This document shows, piece by piece, positions 25,620-34,164 of a DNA stretch of 64,000 nucleotides (positions within the stretch are counted from its first letter, which is position 1; the number at the start of each line of letters is the position of its first letter). Both the position numbers and the translations under genes were made by a program. The stretch lies in assembly GCA_003058525.1 (NCBI GenBank), contig QBVD01000053.1:1-64000 (forward strand), in the 5' to 3' direction. The notes under the pieces were generated by a model. It did no database searches, was not told the origin of the DNA, and worked only from the letters and a program-made list of their open reading frames with translations. The stretch comes from a gamma proteobacterium symbiont of Ctena orbiculata (GTDB taxonomy: Bacteria > Pseudomonadota > Gammaproteobacteria > Chromatiales > Chromatiaceae).

Positions 25620-25650
25620 GCCCTTGCAGGGCCTCTTTTCATTTATTTAT
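25620..25650 (+). terminator. Short hairpin followed by a T-rich tract
   Basis: AGGCCCT and AGGGCCT pair around a 3-base loop, followed by CTTTTCATTTATTTATT. It lies between divergent genes with no plus-strand gene immediately upstream, so it may act in the thiS leader or be incidental. No TPP riboswitch motif was seen in 25586-25837. Confidence 0.35.
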
Positions 25651-25837
25651 TCATTGTTGTATGCGTTTTGTATTCACTTTATCCCTGCGACATGTGGGGA
25701 TCGTTCAGCCCTGTGCCTGTTTGTGCCTGGCCGGTATCACTCAAATTCAACAACGGGTTTTCGCCAACGCAACACATACTTTGTTGTCCCAAGATGAGGT
25801 AAAATTATTTCCCATCACCAATTGAGACCAGACAGAG

Positions 25838-26038
25838 ATGCAGATTTACTTAAACGGCGTGGAAAAGCAAATTCCCGACGCACTGAACATGACCAAGCTG
25901 ATCGAGTTACTCGATCTATCCGGCCAGCGTATTGCTGTGGAAGTCAATGAAGAGTTGGTGCCCCGCAGTACCTTCAACGAGTATCTGCTGGAAGAGCATG
26001 ACCAAGTCGAGATCATACAGGCCGTAGGTGGCGGCTGA
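25838..26038 (+). CDS. thiS: Sulfur carrier protein ThiS
   Basis: The 66-residue ubiquitin-like protein ends in VGGG, with the conserved Gly-Gly carboxy-terminus that is thiocarboxylated to carry sulfur for thiazole synthesis in thiamine biosynthesis. Motifs [13 protein letters not shown] and [14 protein letters not shown] are typical. It is 58 bases upstream of thiG, its direct partner. Confidence 0.96.
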   Translation: MQIYLNGVEKQIPDALNMTKLIELLDLSGQRIAVEVNEELVPRSTFNEYLLEEHDQVEIIQAVGGG

Positions 26039-26096
26039 AACTGCACCCTCAGTTCCCTCATCCCATTCGAATAAATCAGCAACCAGAACCAGACCG

Positions 26097-26891
26097 ATGC
26101 CAAACGATACCCAAAATGACAGCTTCAGCGTCGCCGGACGCCGTTTCAACTCCCGCCTGCTGGTCGGTACCGGCAAGTATAAAGATATGCCGGAGACCCG
26201 GGAGGCCATCGATGCCAGCGGCGCGGAGATCGTCACCATTGCGGTGCGCCGTACAAACATCGGCCAGGACCGGGATCAACCCAATATCCTCACCGTGCTG
26301 CCGCCTGACGAGTTCACCTATCTGCCGAACACGGCCGGTTGCTACGACGCCAAGACCGCAGTCCGGACCTGCCGTCTGGCGCGGGAACTGCTGGATGGCC
26401 ACAACCTGGTCAAACTGGAAGTGCTGGGTGACGAGAAGACCCTGTTCCCCGATGTAGTGCAGACCCTTGAAGCTGCGGAAGAGCTGATCAAGGACGGCTT
26501 CGATGTGATGGTCTACACCAACGACGATCCGATCATGGCCAGGCGGCTCGAGGAACTGGGCTGTGTGGCAGTGATGCCGTTGGCGGCACCCATCGGTTCC
26601 GGCCTGGGCATCCGCAACCGGCTCAACATCCTGACCATCGTGGAAAACGCCAAGGTCCCGGTATTGGTGGATGCCGGCGTCGGCACCGCCTCCGATGCCG
26701 CCGTGGCCATGGAACTGGGTTGCGACGGGGTACTCATGAACACCGCTATTGCCGCGGCAGACAACCCGGTGTTGATGGCTTCGGCCATGAAAAAGGCGAT
26801 CCAGGCGGGACGTGAGGCCTACCTGGCGGGTCGGATGCCGGCCAAGCGCTTTGCCTCGGCCTCGTCACCGCTCGATGGGCTGTTTTTCTGA
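26097..26891 (+). CDS. thiG: Thiazole synthase ThiG
   Basis: ThiG condenses deoxyxylulose phosphate, dehydroglycine and ThiS-thiocarboxylate into the thiamine thiazole. The 264-residue TIM-barrel has the Schiff-base Lys region (LVKLEVLGD), the phosphate-binding APIGSGLGI and [12 protein letters not shown] motifs, and [11 protein letters not shown]. The ATG at 26097 gives a normal length; an in-frame upstream start would add 23 atypical residues and overlap thiS. Confidence 0.96.
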   Translation: MPNDTQNDSFSVAGRRFNSRLLVGTGKYKDMPETREAIDASGAEIVTIAVRRTNIGQDRDQPNILTVLPPDEFTYLPNTAGCYDAKTAVRTCRLARELLDGHNLVKLEVLGDEKTLFPDVVQTLEAAEELIKDGFDVMVYTNDDPIMARRLEELGCVAVMPLAAPIGSGLGIRNRLNILTIVENAKVPVLVDAGVGTASDAAVAMELGCDGVLMNTAIAAADNPVLMASAMKKAIQAGREAYLAGRMPAKRFASASSPLDGLFF

Positions 26892-26915
26892 CCATCCTCT
26901 GAATGCACCAGACCT

Positions 26916-27605
26916 ATGTCGGTTGAACAGTCTCATCGTCCCATTCGCAGTTATGTTCTGAGACAGGGCCGATTGACTGAAGGTCAACAGCGGGCGTTCC
27001 AGGCATTGTGGCCGCACTATGGCCTGACCCTGGACCAACAGCCCCTGCGCTTCTCTTCACTCTTCGGGCGGGAGGCGCCGGTCACCCTGGAAATCGGCTT
27101 CGGCAATGGCGAAGCTCTGGCTCAGATTGCCGCCCGCCATCCCGAGCGGGACTTCCTGGGCGTCGAGGTGCATACACCCGGCGTGGGACACCTGATGCTC
27201 AAACTGGCTGAGCAGGAGTCTGACAATGTACGCATCCTGCAGGCAGATGCCATGGAACTGCTGCGACACCATATGCCTGAAGCTGCCCTCGACCGGGTGC
27301 AGCTCTACTTTCCCGATCCCTGGCATAAACGGCGCCACCACAAACGCCGCATCGTGCAACAGGCGTTTGCCGATCTCATTCACCAGGCACTGAAACCCGG
27401 CGGGGTGATCCACATGGCCACCGATTGGGAAGAGTATGCCCGGCAGATGCTGGATGTTTTCACCCGACACGACGGTTTTCGCAATCAGGCCGGAAAAGGC
27501 AACTTCTCCCCACGCCCGGATACACGACCGTTGACCAAATTCGAACAGCGGGGCCAGCGGCTTGGGCACGGGGTATGGGATCTTATTTTCGAGCGTAACA
27601 GTTGA
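26916..27605 (+). CDS. trmB: tRNA (guanine-N7-)-methyltransferase
   Basis: TrmB makes m7G46 in tRNA using S-adenosylmethionine. The 229-residue protein has the SAM-binding motif LEIGFGNGEAL, the acidic motif FLGVEVHTPGVG and the TrmB signature YFPDPWHKRRHHKRR. It sits between thiG and an ABC transporter on the same strand. Its TGA overlaps the next ATG. Confidence 0.96.
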   Translation: MSVEQSHRPIRSYVLRQGRLTEGQQRAFQALWPHYGLTLDQQPLRFSSLFGREAPVTLEIGFGNGEALAQIAARHPERDFLGVEVHTPGVGHLMLKLAEQESDNVRILQADAMELLRHHMPEAALDRVQLYFPDPWHKRRHHKRRIVQQAFADLIHQALKPGGVIHMATDWEEYARQMLDVFTRHDGFRNQAGKGNFSPRPDTRPLTKFEQRGQRLGHGVWDLIFERNS

Positions 27606-28201
27606 TGGGCAGCCTGACCTTAAAGCAGTTCCAATCACCCCTACTCGAACCCATAGAGCTGTATATCCCAGCGGGTCACTGCACCACCCTGAGCGGTCCT
27701 TCGGGAAGCGGCAAATCGCGCCTGTTGAGGGCCCTGGCCGACCTCGACCCACACCAGGGCGAAGCCTGGCTTGACGAGCAGGAAATGGCCGCCTTCAGCG
27801 GTCCGGCATGGCGCCGAGAAGTGGGATTGCTTCCCGCTGAGAGCGCCTGGTGGAAAGATCGTGTCGGCGACCACTTCCCGCACGTCGACAATGCCCTGCT
27901 GTCACTTCTCGATTTATCCCCAAACGCCATGCAGTGGGAGATCAGCCGTCTATCCAGCGGTGAGCGACAGCGCCTGGCTCTGGCAAGGCTGCTTGGCAAT
28001 ATGCCCCAGGTACTGTTGCTCGATGAACCCACCGCCAACCTGGATCAAAAAAACATCGACCGGGTCGAGGAGCTCATTGCTGAATGGCGCCGGCAACACA
28101 AGACCGCAGTACTCTGGGTCTCCCATGATCCTGATCAACAACGGCGGGTCGGCGAGGAGTCCTGGCACATCGCAGACGGACGCCTGCAGGTAAAACGATG
28201 A
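27605..28201 (+). CDS. fetA: ABC transporter ATP-binding protein, FetA/YbbL type
   Basis: The 198-residue ATPase has Walker A SGPSGSGKSR, the signature LSSGERQRLALARLL, Walker B VLLLDEPTANLD and the switch His (WVSHDP). The short length and adjacency to a UPF0014 permease identify the FetAB (YbbL-YbbM) family, proposed to export iron and protect against oxidative stress. Its start overlaps trmB (TGATG) and its stop overlaps fetB (ATGA), so the three are translationally coupled. Confidence 0.9.
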   Translation: MGSLTLKQFQSPLLEPIELYIPAGHCTTLSGPSGSGKSRLLRALADLDPHQGEAWLDEQEMAAFSGPAWRREVGLLPAESAWWKDRVGDHFPHVDNALLSLLDLSPNAMQWEISRLSSGERQRLALARLLGNMPQVLLLDEPTANLDQKNIDRVEELIAEWRRQHKTAVLWVSHDPDQQRRVGEESWHIADGRLQVKR

Positions 28202-29001
28202 CACTCATAGAGTTGACCCCCCTCGACCTGGCGCTGTCCGCAATTCTTGTGGTGGTACTGGCCCTGCTGTCGTTAAGACTCTCCCTCGGCATCGAACGTC
28301 AACTGTTGATTGCGGCCTTGCGCACAGTGGTCCAGTTGATCCTGCTCGGCCTGGTGTTGAAGTTTCTGTTCGTACAATCCCATCCCTTGTTGATCGCGCT
28401 CCTTGCGCTGTTCATGCTCTTCGTCGCGGGCTATGAAGTCATGGCCCGGCAACAACGCCATTTTCTCGGTATCTGGGGTATGGGGGTCGGCACCCTCTCG
28501 ATGTTCATCTCCTCATTTACCGTCACCCTGATGGCACTCACGATCATCATTCAGGCCGAGCCCTGGTATTCAGTACAGTACCTGATCCCCCTGCTGGGCA
28601 TGCTGCTGGGAAACACCATGTCGGGCGTGGCCATCGCCCTGGACCACTTGACCCATAATTCCTGGCAGCAGCGGCAGCAGATCGAGGCGCGACTGATGCT
28701 GGGCCACACCTGGGAACAGGCAATTCGGGAGCTCCGGCGCAATGCCCTGCGTAGCGGTATGATACCGATCATCAATGCCATGGCGGCGGCCGGCGTAGTC
28801 AGTCTGCCGGGCATGATGACCGGCCAGATCCTGGCGGGCGCACCACCGTTCGAGGCGAGTAAATATCAGATATTGATTATGCTGCTGATCGCGGCAGGTA
28901 CCGGATTCGGCGCCATGGCCGCGGTATGGATCGGCTCGAAACACCTGTTCGACGATCGTGAACGACTGCGGCTCGACCGACTCAGCGCGGTTAAAAACTA
29001 G
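28198..29001 (+). CDS. fetB: ABC transporter permease, FetB/YbbM (UPF0014) type
   Basis: The 267-residue membrane protein has about seven helices and the family motifs QLILLGLVLKFLF, PLLGMLLGNTMSG and SLPGMMTGQILAGAPP. It pairs with the FetA-like ATPase; in E. coli this transporter contributes to iron homeostasis and peroxide resistance. It overlaps fetA by four bases. Substrate assignment comes from family knowledge only. Confidence 0.92.
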   Translation: MTLIELTPLDLALSAILVVVLALLSLRLSLGIERQLLIAALRTVVQLILLGLVLKFLFVQSHPLLIALLALFMLFVAGYEVMARQQRHFLGIWGMGVGTLSMFISSFTVTLMALTIIIQAEPWYSVQYLIPLLGMLLGNTMSGVAIALDHLTHNSWQQRQQIEARLMLGHTWEQAIRELRRNALRSGMIPIINAMAAAGVVSLPGMMTGQILAGAPPFEASKYQILIMLLIAAGTGFGAMAAVWIGSKHLFDDRERLRLDRLSAVKN

Positions 29002-29043
29002 GGGCGATAAACGGTGATCACAATAGCCCCCTCCCACACCTGC

Positions 29044-29268
29044 TTAGGAGACTTCCCGCTCACCACGGACCAGTTTTATCACCAACAGCACAACCGGCAG
29101 TCCATGCATCAACAGATCGAAGATATCGATAGGACGTTGCAAGGTACCGGCCGCCAGCATCTTCAGCTTCTCCCATAGATGGGGCTCCGGCACGAAAGGT
29201 GCCAATCCGAGCAATAACGCCGGCAGCGCGACCATCTGCATCGGCAGCCTATCCAACCAATTAAACAT
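29044..29268 (-). CDS. Small inner-membrane protein
   Basis: The 74-residue protein has two hydrophobic helices (about 10-25 and 52-66) and conserved-looking segments LGLAPFVPEPHLWEKLKML and PIDIFDLLMHGLP. Proteins of this appearance occur widely in proteobacteria and are often named RND transporter accessory, but I know of no experimental function. It is convergent with fetB. Confidence 0.75.
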   Translation of the reverse strand: MFNWLDRLPMQMVALPALLLGLAPFVPEPHLWEKLKMLAAGTLQRPIDIFDLLMHGLPVVLLVIKLVRGEREVS

Positions 29269-29306
29269 CTCAACACACCTAGGGTTTCGTATTCCTATCT
29301 AATATT

Positions 29307-29546
29307 ATCCGCAAATTAACGCCAATAAACGCAAAAGATATTTCAACATGTAAGGTGATTCACTTCTATTTATATACCACTGGTGCGGCAAGCCGCACCC
29401 TACACTATTAAACAACGACAGCTTTTTTACACATTTGCCTCATTCCCATGCTCCTGCGTGGGAACGATTTAACTAGATCTTTTTACACATTCCCGCGGAG
29501 AACCATGGAAAAAACCATTTGCGTTTATTAGCGTTCATTTGCGGAT
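29307..29546. repeat. Composite repeat element with 29-bp terminal inverted repeats
   Basis: The arm at 29307-29335 is repeated inverted at 29518-29546 with two mismatches (shared cores ATCCGCAAAT and AATAAACGCAAA). Inside are two more hairpins: GGTGCGGC/GCCGCACC at 29382-29399 and TTCCCATGC/GCGTGGGAA near 29441-29463. There is no ORF. It resembles a non-autonomous MITE-like element with other short repeats nested inside. It fills the whole gap between the small membrane gene and the macrodomain gene. Confidence 0.7.
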
Positions 29547-29578
29547 TTTTTATGCTTAAGAACTTATCAGCAAAGGTA

Positions 29579-30079
29579 TCAACACTCAGGACAGAGGGAT
29601 CGATATAGATCCGCGTCGGCCTCACTGAAACAACAGGCGATAATCTCGCCAAACGATTCTTTCCTTGCCTTCATGACACTCAGCGCCACCTCAGCCGCTT
29701 CCCGTTTCGGGTAGCCGTAGACTCCGGTACTGATGGCGGGAAAGGCTATGCTTCGACATCCCTTCTCAGCGGCCAGTGTCAGGCTGTTCTCATAGCAGGC
29801 ACGGAGTAATGCGGGTTCACCCTGCCCACCGTTGCGCCAGACAGGGCCCACGGTATGGATGATCCAGGCTGCCGGAAGCTTGTAGCCGGGTGTCATTCGC
29901 GCCTCACCGGTAGGACAACCTCCCAGGGTTTTACAGATGGCCAGCAGTTCCGGGCCGGCCGCCCGATGGATGGCGCCATCCACACCGCCTCCCCCTAAAA
30001 GGGAGGAATTGGCTGCATTGACGATCGCATCCACTTCCAGCTTTGTAATATCTGCCGTTACAATGCTTATCTGTCCCAT
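29579..30079 (-). CDS. Macrodomain protein, probable O-acetyl-ADP-ribose deacetylase
   Basis: The 166-residue protein is a complete macrodomain: [25 protein letters not shown] (ADP-ribose binding, with the catalytic-loop Asn and Asp), [24 protein letters not shown] and [23 protein letters not shown]. It matches the YmdB/MacroD class, which hydrolyses O-acetyl-ADP-ribose and removes mono-ADP-ribose from proteins. It is divergent from a DUF3301 gene, leaving 13 bases, so their control regions overlap with each other's coding ends. Deacetylase activity is inferred from family. Confidence 0.92.
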   Translation of the reverse strand: MGQISIVTADITKLEVDAIVNAANSSLLGGGGVDGAIHRAAGPELLAICKTLGGCPTGEARMTPGYKLPAAWIIHTVGPVWRNGGQGEPALLRACYENSLTLAAEKGCRSIAFPAISTGVYGYPKREAAEVALSVMKARKESFGEIIACCFSEADADLYRSLCPEC

Positions 30080-30092
30080 AATCTATACCTGC

Positions 30093-30422
30093 ATGTCATA
30101 TTCAACCCTCAATCTGCTGCTTGCCCTGTTGGCCTTGCTCTGGTTCTGGCGCGACAGTCTTCGGGTGCGTGAAATCGCCATACGGATCAGTCGCAACGCT
30201 TGTCAAAGCCATGGAGTGCAGTTTCTCGATCAGACCGTGGCCCTGCATCGGCTGGGAATTCGATGGCTTCGCAGTGGACTGAAACTGCGCCGTGTCTATG
30301 AGTTCGACTATAGTCTGGAAGGCTCGGGCCGGCGAACCGGATATGTGGTGATGATGGGCACCGATAATGTCAGCCTGCATATCGATTTACCGTCGCGGGA
30401 CATGGCCGACGGTTCAGAGTGA
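30093..30422 (+). CDS. DUF3301 family protein
   Basis: The 109-residue protein has one N-terminal transmembrane helix (LNLLLALLALLWFW) followed by RDSLRVREIAIRISRNAC, then a soluble domain with FLDQTVALHRLGIRWL and YEFDYSLEGSGRRTGYVVM. This matches gammaproteobacterial DUF3301 proteins, whose function is unknown. The ATG at 30093 gives the usual length. Confidence 0.85.
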   Translation: MSYSTLNLLLALLALLWFWRDSLRVREIAIRISRNACQSHGVQFLDQTVALHRLGIRWLRSGLKLRRVYEFDYSLEGSGRRTGYVVMMGTDNVSLHIDLPSRDMADGSE

Positions 30423-30513
30423 GACCAGGGTAAAAACCATTCCTGGTTACCCACCATTCTCAGCTATCCGCTCTCATCCCACCCCTCTCTCACGGTGGGT
30501 GTTGTAAAAGCAA

Positions 30514-30684
30514 GCCGCAAATAGACGCTAATCCGATAAGTCCGCAAATGAACCTATACTTAGTTTATAACAGTCCGGTATGGAGACGGCAGGTTAGCGT
30601 CTGTATGGCACCATATTGTACTGTAAATATAAATAGTTGCGTTTATTCTTGGACATAAAAATCATTTGCGAGTATTGGCGGCTC
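30514..30684. repeat. Degenerate copy of the GCAAAT/GCGTTTATT repeat family
   Basis: CCGCAAATAGACGCTAAT (from 30515) and TCCGCAAATGAAC (30541) on the left face TTGCGTTTATT (30637-30647) and CATTTGCGAG (30663) on the right. These are the same motifs as the arms of the element at 29307-29546, but decayed. It occupies most of the 329-base gap before sspB; I see no gene in it. Confidence 0.55.
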
Positions 30685-30751
30685 AGTTATATATCCCACT
30701 ATCCCAAGTCACCGATTCAGTGGCTGAATATTGTGGGTATATATCAGGAAA

Positions 30752-31150
30752 CTATTTGACCACCTTCAGGGACGGCCGTTTGCCCGGCGTGGTGGGATCG
30801 GGTTCATCGCCGGGATCGTCATCAAGATTCACCTCTTCTTCGGGAAATAGCATTCCCTGGCCATTCTCCTTGGCATAGATACCCATCACCGCAGCTGGAG
30901 GAATCAGAATATCCTCGGCTTTACCGCTAAATCGCGCGCTGAAACTGATCCAATCGTTACCCAGCTCAAGACCGGAGACAGCGGAAGGATCCACGTTCAG
31001 GATAATGCGCCCCTCTTCCACGAACTGATCCGGCACTACCACACCCTCTACCTCGGTGTTGACCATCAGGTAGGGTGTAGTGCCGTTATCGACCAACCAG
31101 TCATAGAGTGCACGTATCAGGTAGGGTCGATTGGATGACATATCTGTCAT
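30752..31150 (-). CDS. sspB: ClpXP protease specificity-enhancing factor SspB
   Basis: The 132-residue adaptor delivers ssrA-tagged proteins to ClpXP. It has the N-terminal SspB fold (RPYLIRALYDWLVDNGTTPYL and a following FVEEGRIILNVDPSAV), a flexible acidic linker (EEVNLDDDPGDEPD) and the ClpX-binding tail RPSLKVVK. sspA normally lies immediately upstream in one operon. Here a 270-base miniature element separates them, with its terminal repeat ending six bases before the ATG, and no ribosome-binding site is visible. ATG at 31141 (fourth codon) is an alternative. Confidence 0.95.
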   Translation of the reverse strand: MTDMSSNRPYLIRALYDWLVDNGTTPYLMVNTEVEGVVVPDQFVEEGRIILNVDPSAVSGLELGNDWISFSARFSGKAEDILIPPAAVMGIYAKENGQGMLFPEEEVNLDDDPGDEPDPTTPGKRPSLKVVK

Positions 31151-31155
31151 ATCAA

Positions 31156-31426
31156 TTAGGGCCTGTTAACACTAATCCGATCAGCCCTGCTGGGGCTGTT
31201 TTTTCGTCCAGCAAGGCAGCATGAGCGATGTGTAGTTATTCTACATGAGTGAATGCTAACACCGCTGGGCGGAAAAATAGCCCCAGCCCTACGGGTTGTG
31301 CCTGAAAAAGCGCCACTCGGCGTTACTCGTCGTTTATTTGGAACAACCAAACCTCTCTCCTCGCGCCTTGATTGGCGCTTTTTCAGGCGCAACAAGGCTG
31401 ATCGGATTAGTGTTAACAGGCCCTAA
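31156..31426. mobile_element. Miniature inverted-repeat element between sspA and sspB
   Basis: Bases 31156-31186 and 31396-31426 are perfect 31-bp inverted repeats (outer ends TTAGGGCCTGTTAACAC). If the TA of each end is the target duplication, the element is about 267 bases. It has no transposase ORF. Internally GCCTGAAAAAGCGCCA (31300-31315) pairs perfectly with 31373-31388, and a GC-rich hairpin (CTGCTGGGGCT with AGCCCCAG) lies further left. The whole element could fold as nested hairpins when transcribed. Related ends occur at 10480-10502 and 38322-38345, so it is a dispersed family. The mobilising transposase is unknown. Confidence 0.9.
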
Positions 31427-32046
31427 CCGCGCATCTCCTGTTCGGCCTCTGAAAGACTCTTGATGAACGACTCTTTTTCGAACAGGCGTTTGGCGTAATC
31501 GTGTACGCCTTTCGCACTCGCGGGTATCTCCACACCCAGCTCCTGCAGGCGCCATAGCAAGGGAGCGATGGCACAATCGACCAAGGTAAACTCCTCACTC
31601 ATGAAGAAGGGTTTGGCGTTGAACACCGGCGAGGTGGAAATGAGACTTTCACGTAGTTCCTTGCGCGCTTTTGCCGCCTCTTTTTTACCGCTGAGGATGA
31701 TATCCATAAGGCTGTACCAGTCGTTATCCACGCGGTACATCAACAGACGCGAGGTAGAGCGTGAAACCGGGTCCACAGGCAACAGCGGCGGATGGGGGAA
31801 CCGCTCGTCCAGATACTCCATGATAATGCGGGATTCGTAGAGCTTTAAATCCCTGTCCACCAGGGTGGGAAGGGTACCGTAGGGATTGAGTTCCATCACC
31901 TCTTCCGGCACGTTGAGCGGATCGATATCCGATACTTCATAGGTGATGTTCTTCTCCGCCAGCACCAGTCTGACTCGATGACAATAGGGGTCGGTCGGAT
32001 CCGAATAGAGGGTCATCACTGAACGTTTGTTCGCAACTGCCGCCAT
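31423..32046 (-). CDS. sspA: Stringent starvation protein A (GST-like regulator)
   Basis: The 207-residue protein has an N-terminal thioredoxin-like domain (SDPTDPYCHRVRLVLAEKNI) and a C-terminal glutathione S-transferase-like helical domain (LLYRVDNDWYSLMD region, TLVDCAIAPLLWRL). SspA binds RNA polymerase and alters transcription under starvation and acid stress. The stop codon TAG at 31425-31423 is formed within the end of the inserted element or its target duplication. A GGAGAGAGG ribosome-binding site precedes the ATG. Confidence 0.95.
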   Translation of the reverse strand: MAAVANKRSVMTLYSDPTDPYCHRVRLVLAEKNITYEVSDIDPLNVPEEVMELNPYGTLPTLVDRDLKLYESRIIMEYLDERFPHPPLLPVDPVSRSTSRLLMYRVDNDWYSLMDIILSGKKEAAKARKELRESLISTSPVFNAKPFFMSEEFTLVDCAIAPLLWRLQELGVEIPASAKGVHDYAKRLFEKESFIKSLSEAEQEMRG

Positions 32047-32124
32047 TTATAGCCTCTCTCCAGGGTGTCCTTCATGCCATGCGGAATGTTCGCCTGGCAG
32101 CGGAATATAGTGTGTTGTGAAATC

Positions 32125-32164
32125 AAAAAAGGCGCACAGTATAACGCAACTGTGCGCCTTTTTG
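32125..32164. terminator. Bidirectional rho-independent terminator
   Basis: AAAAAAGGCGCACAG and CTGTGCGCCTTTTT form a 15-base stem with A and T tracts on both sides. It lies 22 bases after the petC stop and upstream of sspA, ending the bc1 operon transcript. Confidence 0.9.
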
Positions 32165-32185
32165 GCAGATCATGTCGAAAGTGTT

Positions 32186-32926
32186 TTAGTGTACGTCCTT
32201 CCAGTACTCTTTCTTGAGCATGTAGGCCAGCACAAAAAATACCGCAATGAACAGTAAAACCCAGACGCCCAGGCGCTTGCGCTCCATCTGTATCGGCTCA
32301 CCGATGTAGCTCATAAATGCAGTCAGATCCCGGGCGACTTGATCATACTCTTCGGCGCTCAGCAGCCCCTCGGAGACGGGTTCGAAATGGTCGAACCTCT
32401 CCACATCGTTACCGGCCGCATCCTTCTCGAGTTTGAAAACAGCCTTCTGCGCACCTTGCAGCTCCCACAATACGTGGGGCATGCCCACATCCGGAAACAC
32501 AATGTTATTGACACCGAATGGGCGCTTCTCATCCAGATAAAAGCTGCGCAGATAGGTGTAGATCCAGTCCACGCCACGGGCGCGGGCAATCACGCTCAGG
32601 TCAGGCGGAGGGCTACCGAACCATTCAGTGCCCTGTTCCGCAGTCATGGCGATCTTCATGGTGTCACCGATCTTGTCGGTGGTGAACATCAGATTTTCGA
32701 TCACTTCGGTTTCCGTCAGACCGAGATCCCTGGCGGTACGGTTATAGCGCTGAAAATGGGCCGAATGGCAACTCAGGCAATAGTTGACGAAGTACTTGGC
32801 GCCACGCTGGAGCGAGGCCTGATCACCTAAATCGATATCGGCATCATCCAGATGCGCCCCGCCGCCTGCTGCAAGTCCCAGCATGGGGGCCGCGGCCAAT
32901 AGAAGTGCAACAATCAGCTTTTTCAT
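32186..32926 (-). CDS. petC: Cytochrome c1 of the bc1 complex
   Basis: The 246-residue haem protein has a signal peptide (residues 2-20), the haem c site CLSCH (Cys50, Cys53, His54) and a distal region with the axial-ligand Met candidates. A single C-terminal transmembrane anchor lies at about 222-240, followed by KKEYWKDVH. It passes electrons from the Rieske protein to soluble cytochrome c. Its start overlaps the petB stop (ATGA). Order petA-petB-petC is the standard proteobacterial operon. Confidence 0.96.
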   Translation of the reverse strand: MKKLIVALLLAAAPMLGLAAGGGAHLDDADIDLGDQASLQRGAKYFVNYCLSCHSAHFQRYNRTARDLGLTETEVIENLMFTTDKIGDTMKIAMTAEQGTEWFGSPPPDLSVIARARGVDWIYTYLRSFYLDEKRPFGVNNIVFPDVGMPHVLWELQGAQKAVFKLEKDAAGNDVERFDHFEPVSEGLLSAEEYDQVARDLTAFMSYIGEPIQMERKRLGVWVLLFIAVFFVLAYMLKKEYWKDVH

Positions 32927-34164
32927 TCGGTCACCCTCTCAGGCACTGGTTTGGTCTTATCCATTTTGCTGTAGATCGGCATTAAAAAGAAAAAGGCAAA
33001 ATAGTAGATTGTGCCAATCTGCGCCATCAGCTTGTACAGGTCGGTGGTTGGCTGTGTGCCGAGATAACCGAGGATGATGAAGTCGATGACGAACAGCCAT
33101 AGCATGATCTTATAAAGCGAACCCTTGTAACGGATCGATTTAACCGGGCTGCGATCCAGCCAGGGAAGGAAGAACATCACCAGAATGGAGGCGAACATGG
33201 CCACCACGCCGGGGAAGGCCGATCCCGCTATCGAGGGAACCGCCCGCAAGATGGCGTAGAAGGGCGTGAAGTACCATACAGGTGCGATATGCTCCGGTGT
33301 CTTCAATGGATTGGCCGGTTCGAAATTGGGATGCTCGATGAAGTACCCCCCCATCTCCGGCGCGAAGAAGACAACCACAGAGAACAGGAACAGGAAGCCC
33401 GCCACACCGGCGATATCCTTTACCGAATAGTAGGGATGAAAGGGGATACCGTCAGCGGGGGCGCTGTCACTCCAGCGATTACCCTTCGGACCCTTCTTTA
33501 TTTCGATGCCATCCGGATTGTTGGAGCCGACCTTGTGCAGGGCGACGATGTGGATGAACACCAGTGCGGCCAGCAGGAACGGCAGCAGGAAATGAAGGGC
33601 GAAGAAACGGTTCAGGGTGGCGTCGGAGATGACATAGTCACCACGCACCCAGACACCAAGGTCGGGGCCGATCACCGGTACCGCCGAGAAGAGGTTGACG
33701 ATAACCTGGGCGCCCCAGTAGGACATCTGACCCCAGGGAAGCAGATAGCCGAAAAAGGCGGTGGCCATCATCGCCAGATAAATGATCACGCCGATGATCC
33801 ACAACAGTTCTCTGGGCTTACGATAGGAACCGTACATCAAACCACGGAACATGTGCAGGTAGATGACGACGAAGAAGGCGGACGCACCGGTAGAGTGCAT
33901 GTAGCGAATCAGCCAACCCCAATCAACATCACGCATGATGTATTCAACTGAGCCAAACGCCAGTTCTGCATCGGGTTTGTAACTCATCGCCAGCCAAACA
34001 CCGGTGACAATCTGGATCACCAACACCAGCATCCCCAGTGAGCCCATGAAGTACCAGAAGTTGAAATTCTTCGGTGCATAATATTCGGCCAGATGCTCGT
34101 TCCAGACCTTGGTCATGGGATAACGGTCATCGATCCAGCCCATAAAATTTTTCATCATGCTCAT
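32923..34164 (-). CDS. petB: Cytochrome b of the bc1 complex
   Basis: The 413-residue polytopic protein carries two b haems and both quinone sites. It has eight helices, haem-ligand histidines in YMHSTGASAFFVVIYLHMFRG and HFLLPFLLAALVFIHIVALH, and the quinol-oxidation motif PVWYF near residue 270 (the bacterial equivalent of PEWY). The C-terminal helices are fused, as in mitochondria and proteobacteria. It overlaps petA by one base (TGATG). The complex supports aerobic or anaerobic respiration. Confidence 0.97.
   Translation of the reverse strand: MSMMKNFMGWIDDRYPMTKVWNEHLAEYYAPKNFNFWYFMGSLGMLVLVIQIVTGVWLAMSYKPDAELAFGSVEYIMRDVDWGWLIRYMHSTGASAFFVVIYLHMFRGLMYGSYRKPRELLWIIGVIIYLAMMATAFFGYLLPWGQMSYWGAQVIVNLFSAVPVIGPDLGVWVRGDYVISDATLNRFFALHFLLPFLLAALVFIHIVALHKVGSNNPDGIEIKKGPKGNRWSDSAPADGIPFHPYYSVKDIAGVAGFLFLFSVVVFFAPEMGGYFIEHPNFEPANPLKTPEHIAPVWYFTPFYAILRAVPSIAGSAFPGVVAMFASILVMFFLPWLDRSPVKSIRYKGSLYKIMLWLFVIDFIILGYLGTQPTTDLYKLMAQIGTIYYFAFFFLMPIYSKMDKTKPVPERVTE

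Noticed and set aside
25586..25837. Possible TPP riboswitch before thiS
   Set aside because: The conserved CTGAGA and ACCTGAT-type motifs are not present.
31156..31395. 79-codon frame inside the miniature element
   Set aside because: It is made from terminal and internal inverted repeats and resembles no transposase.
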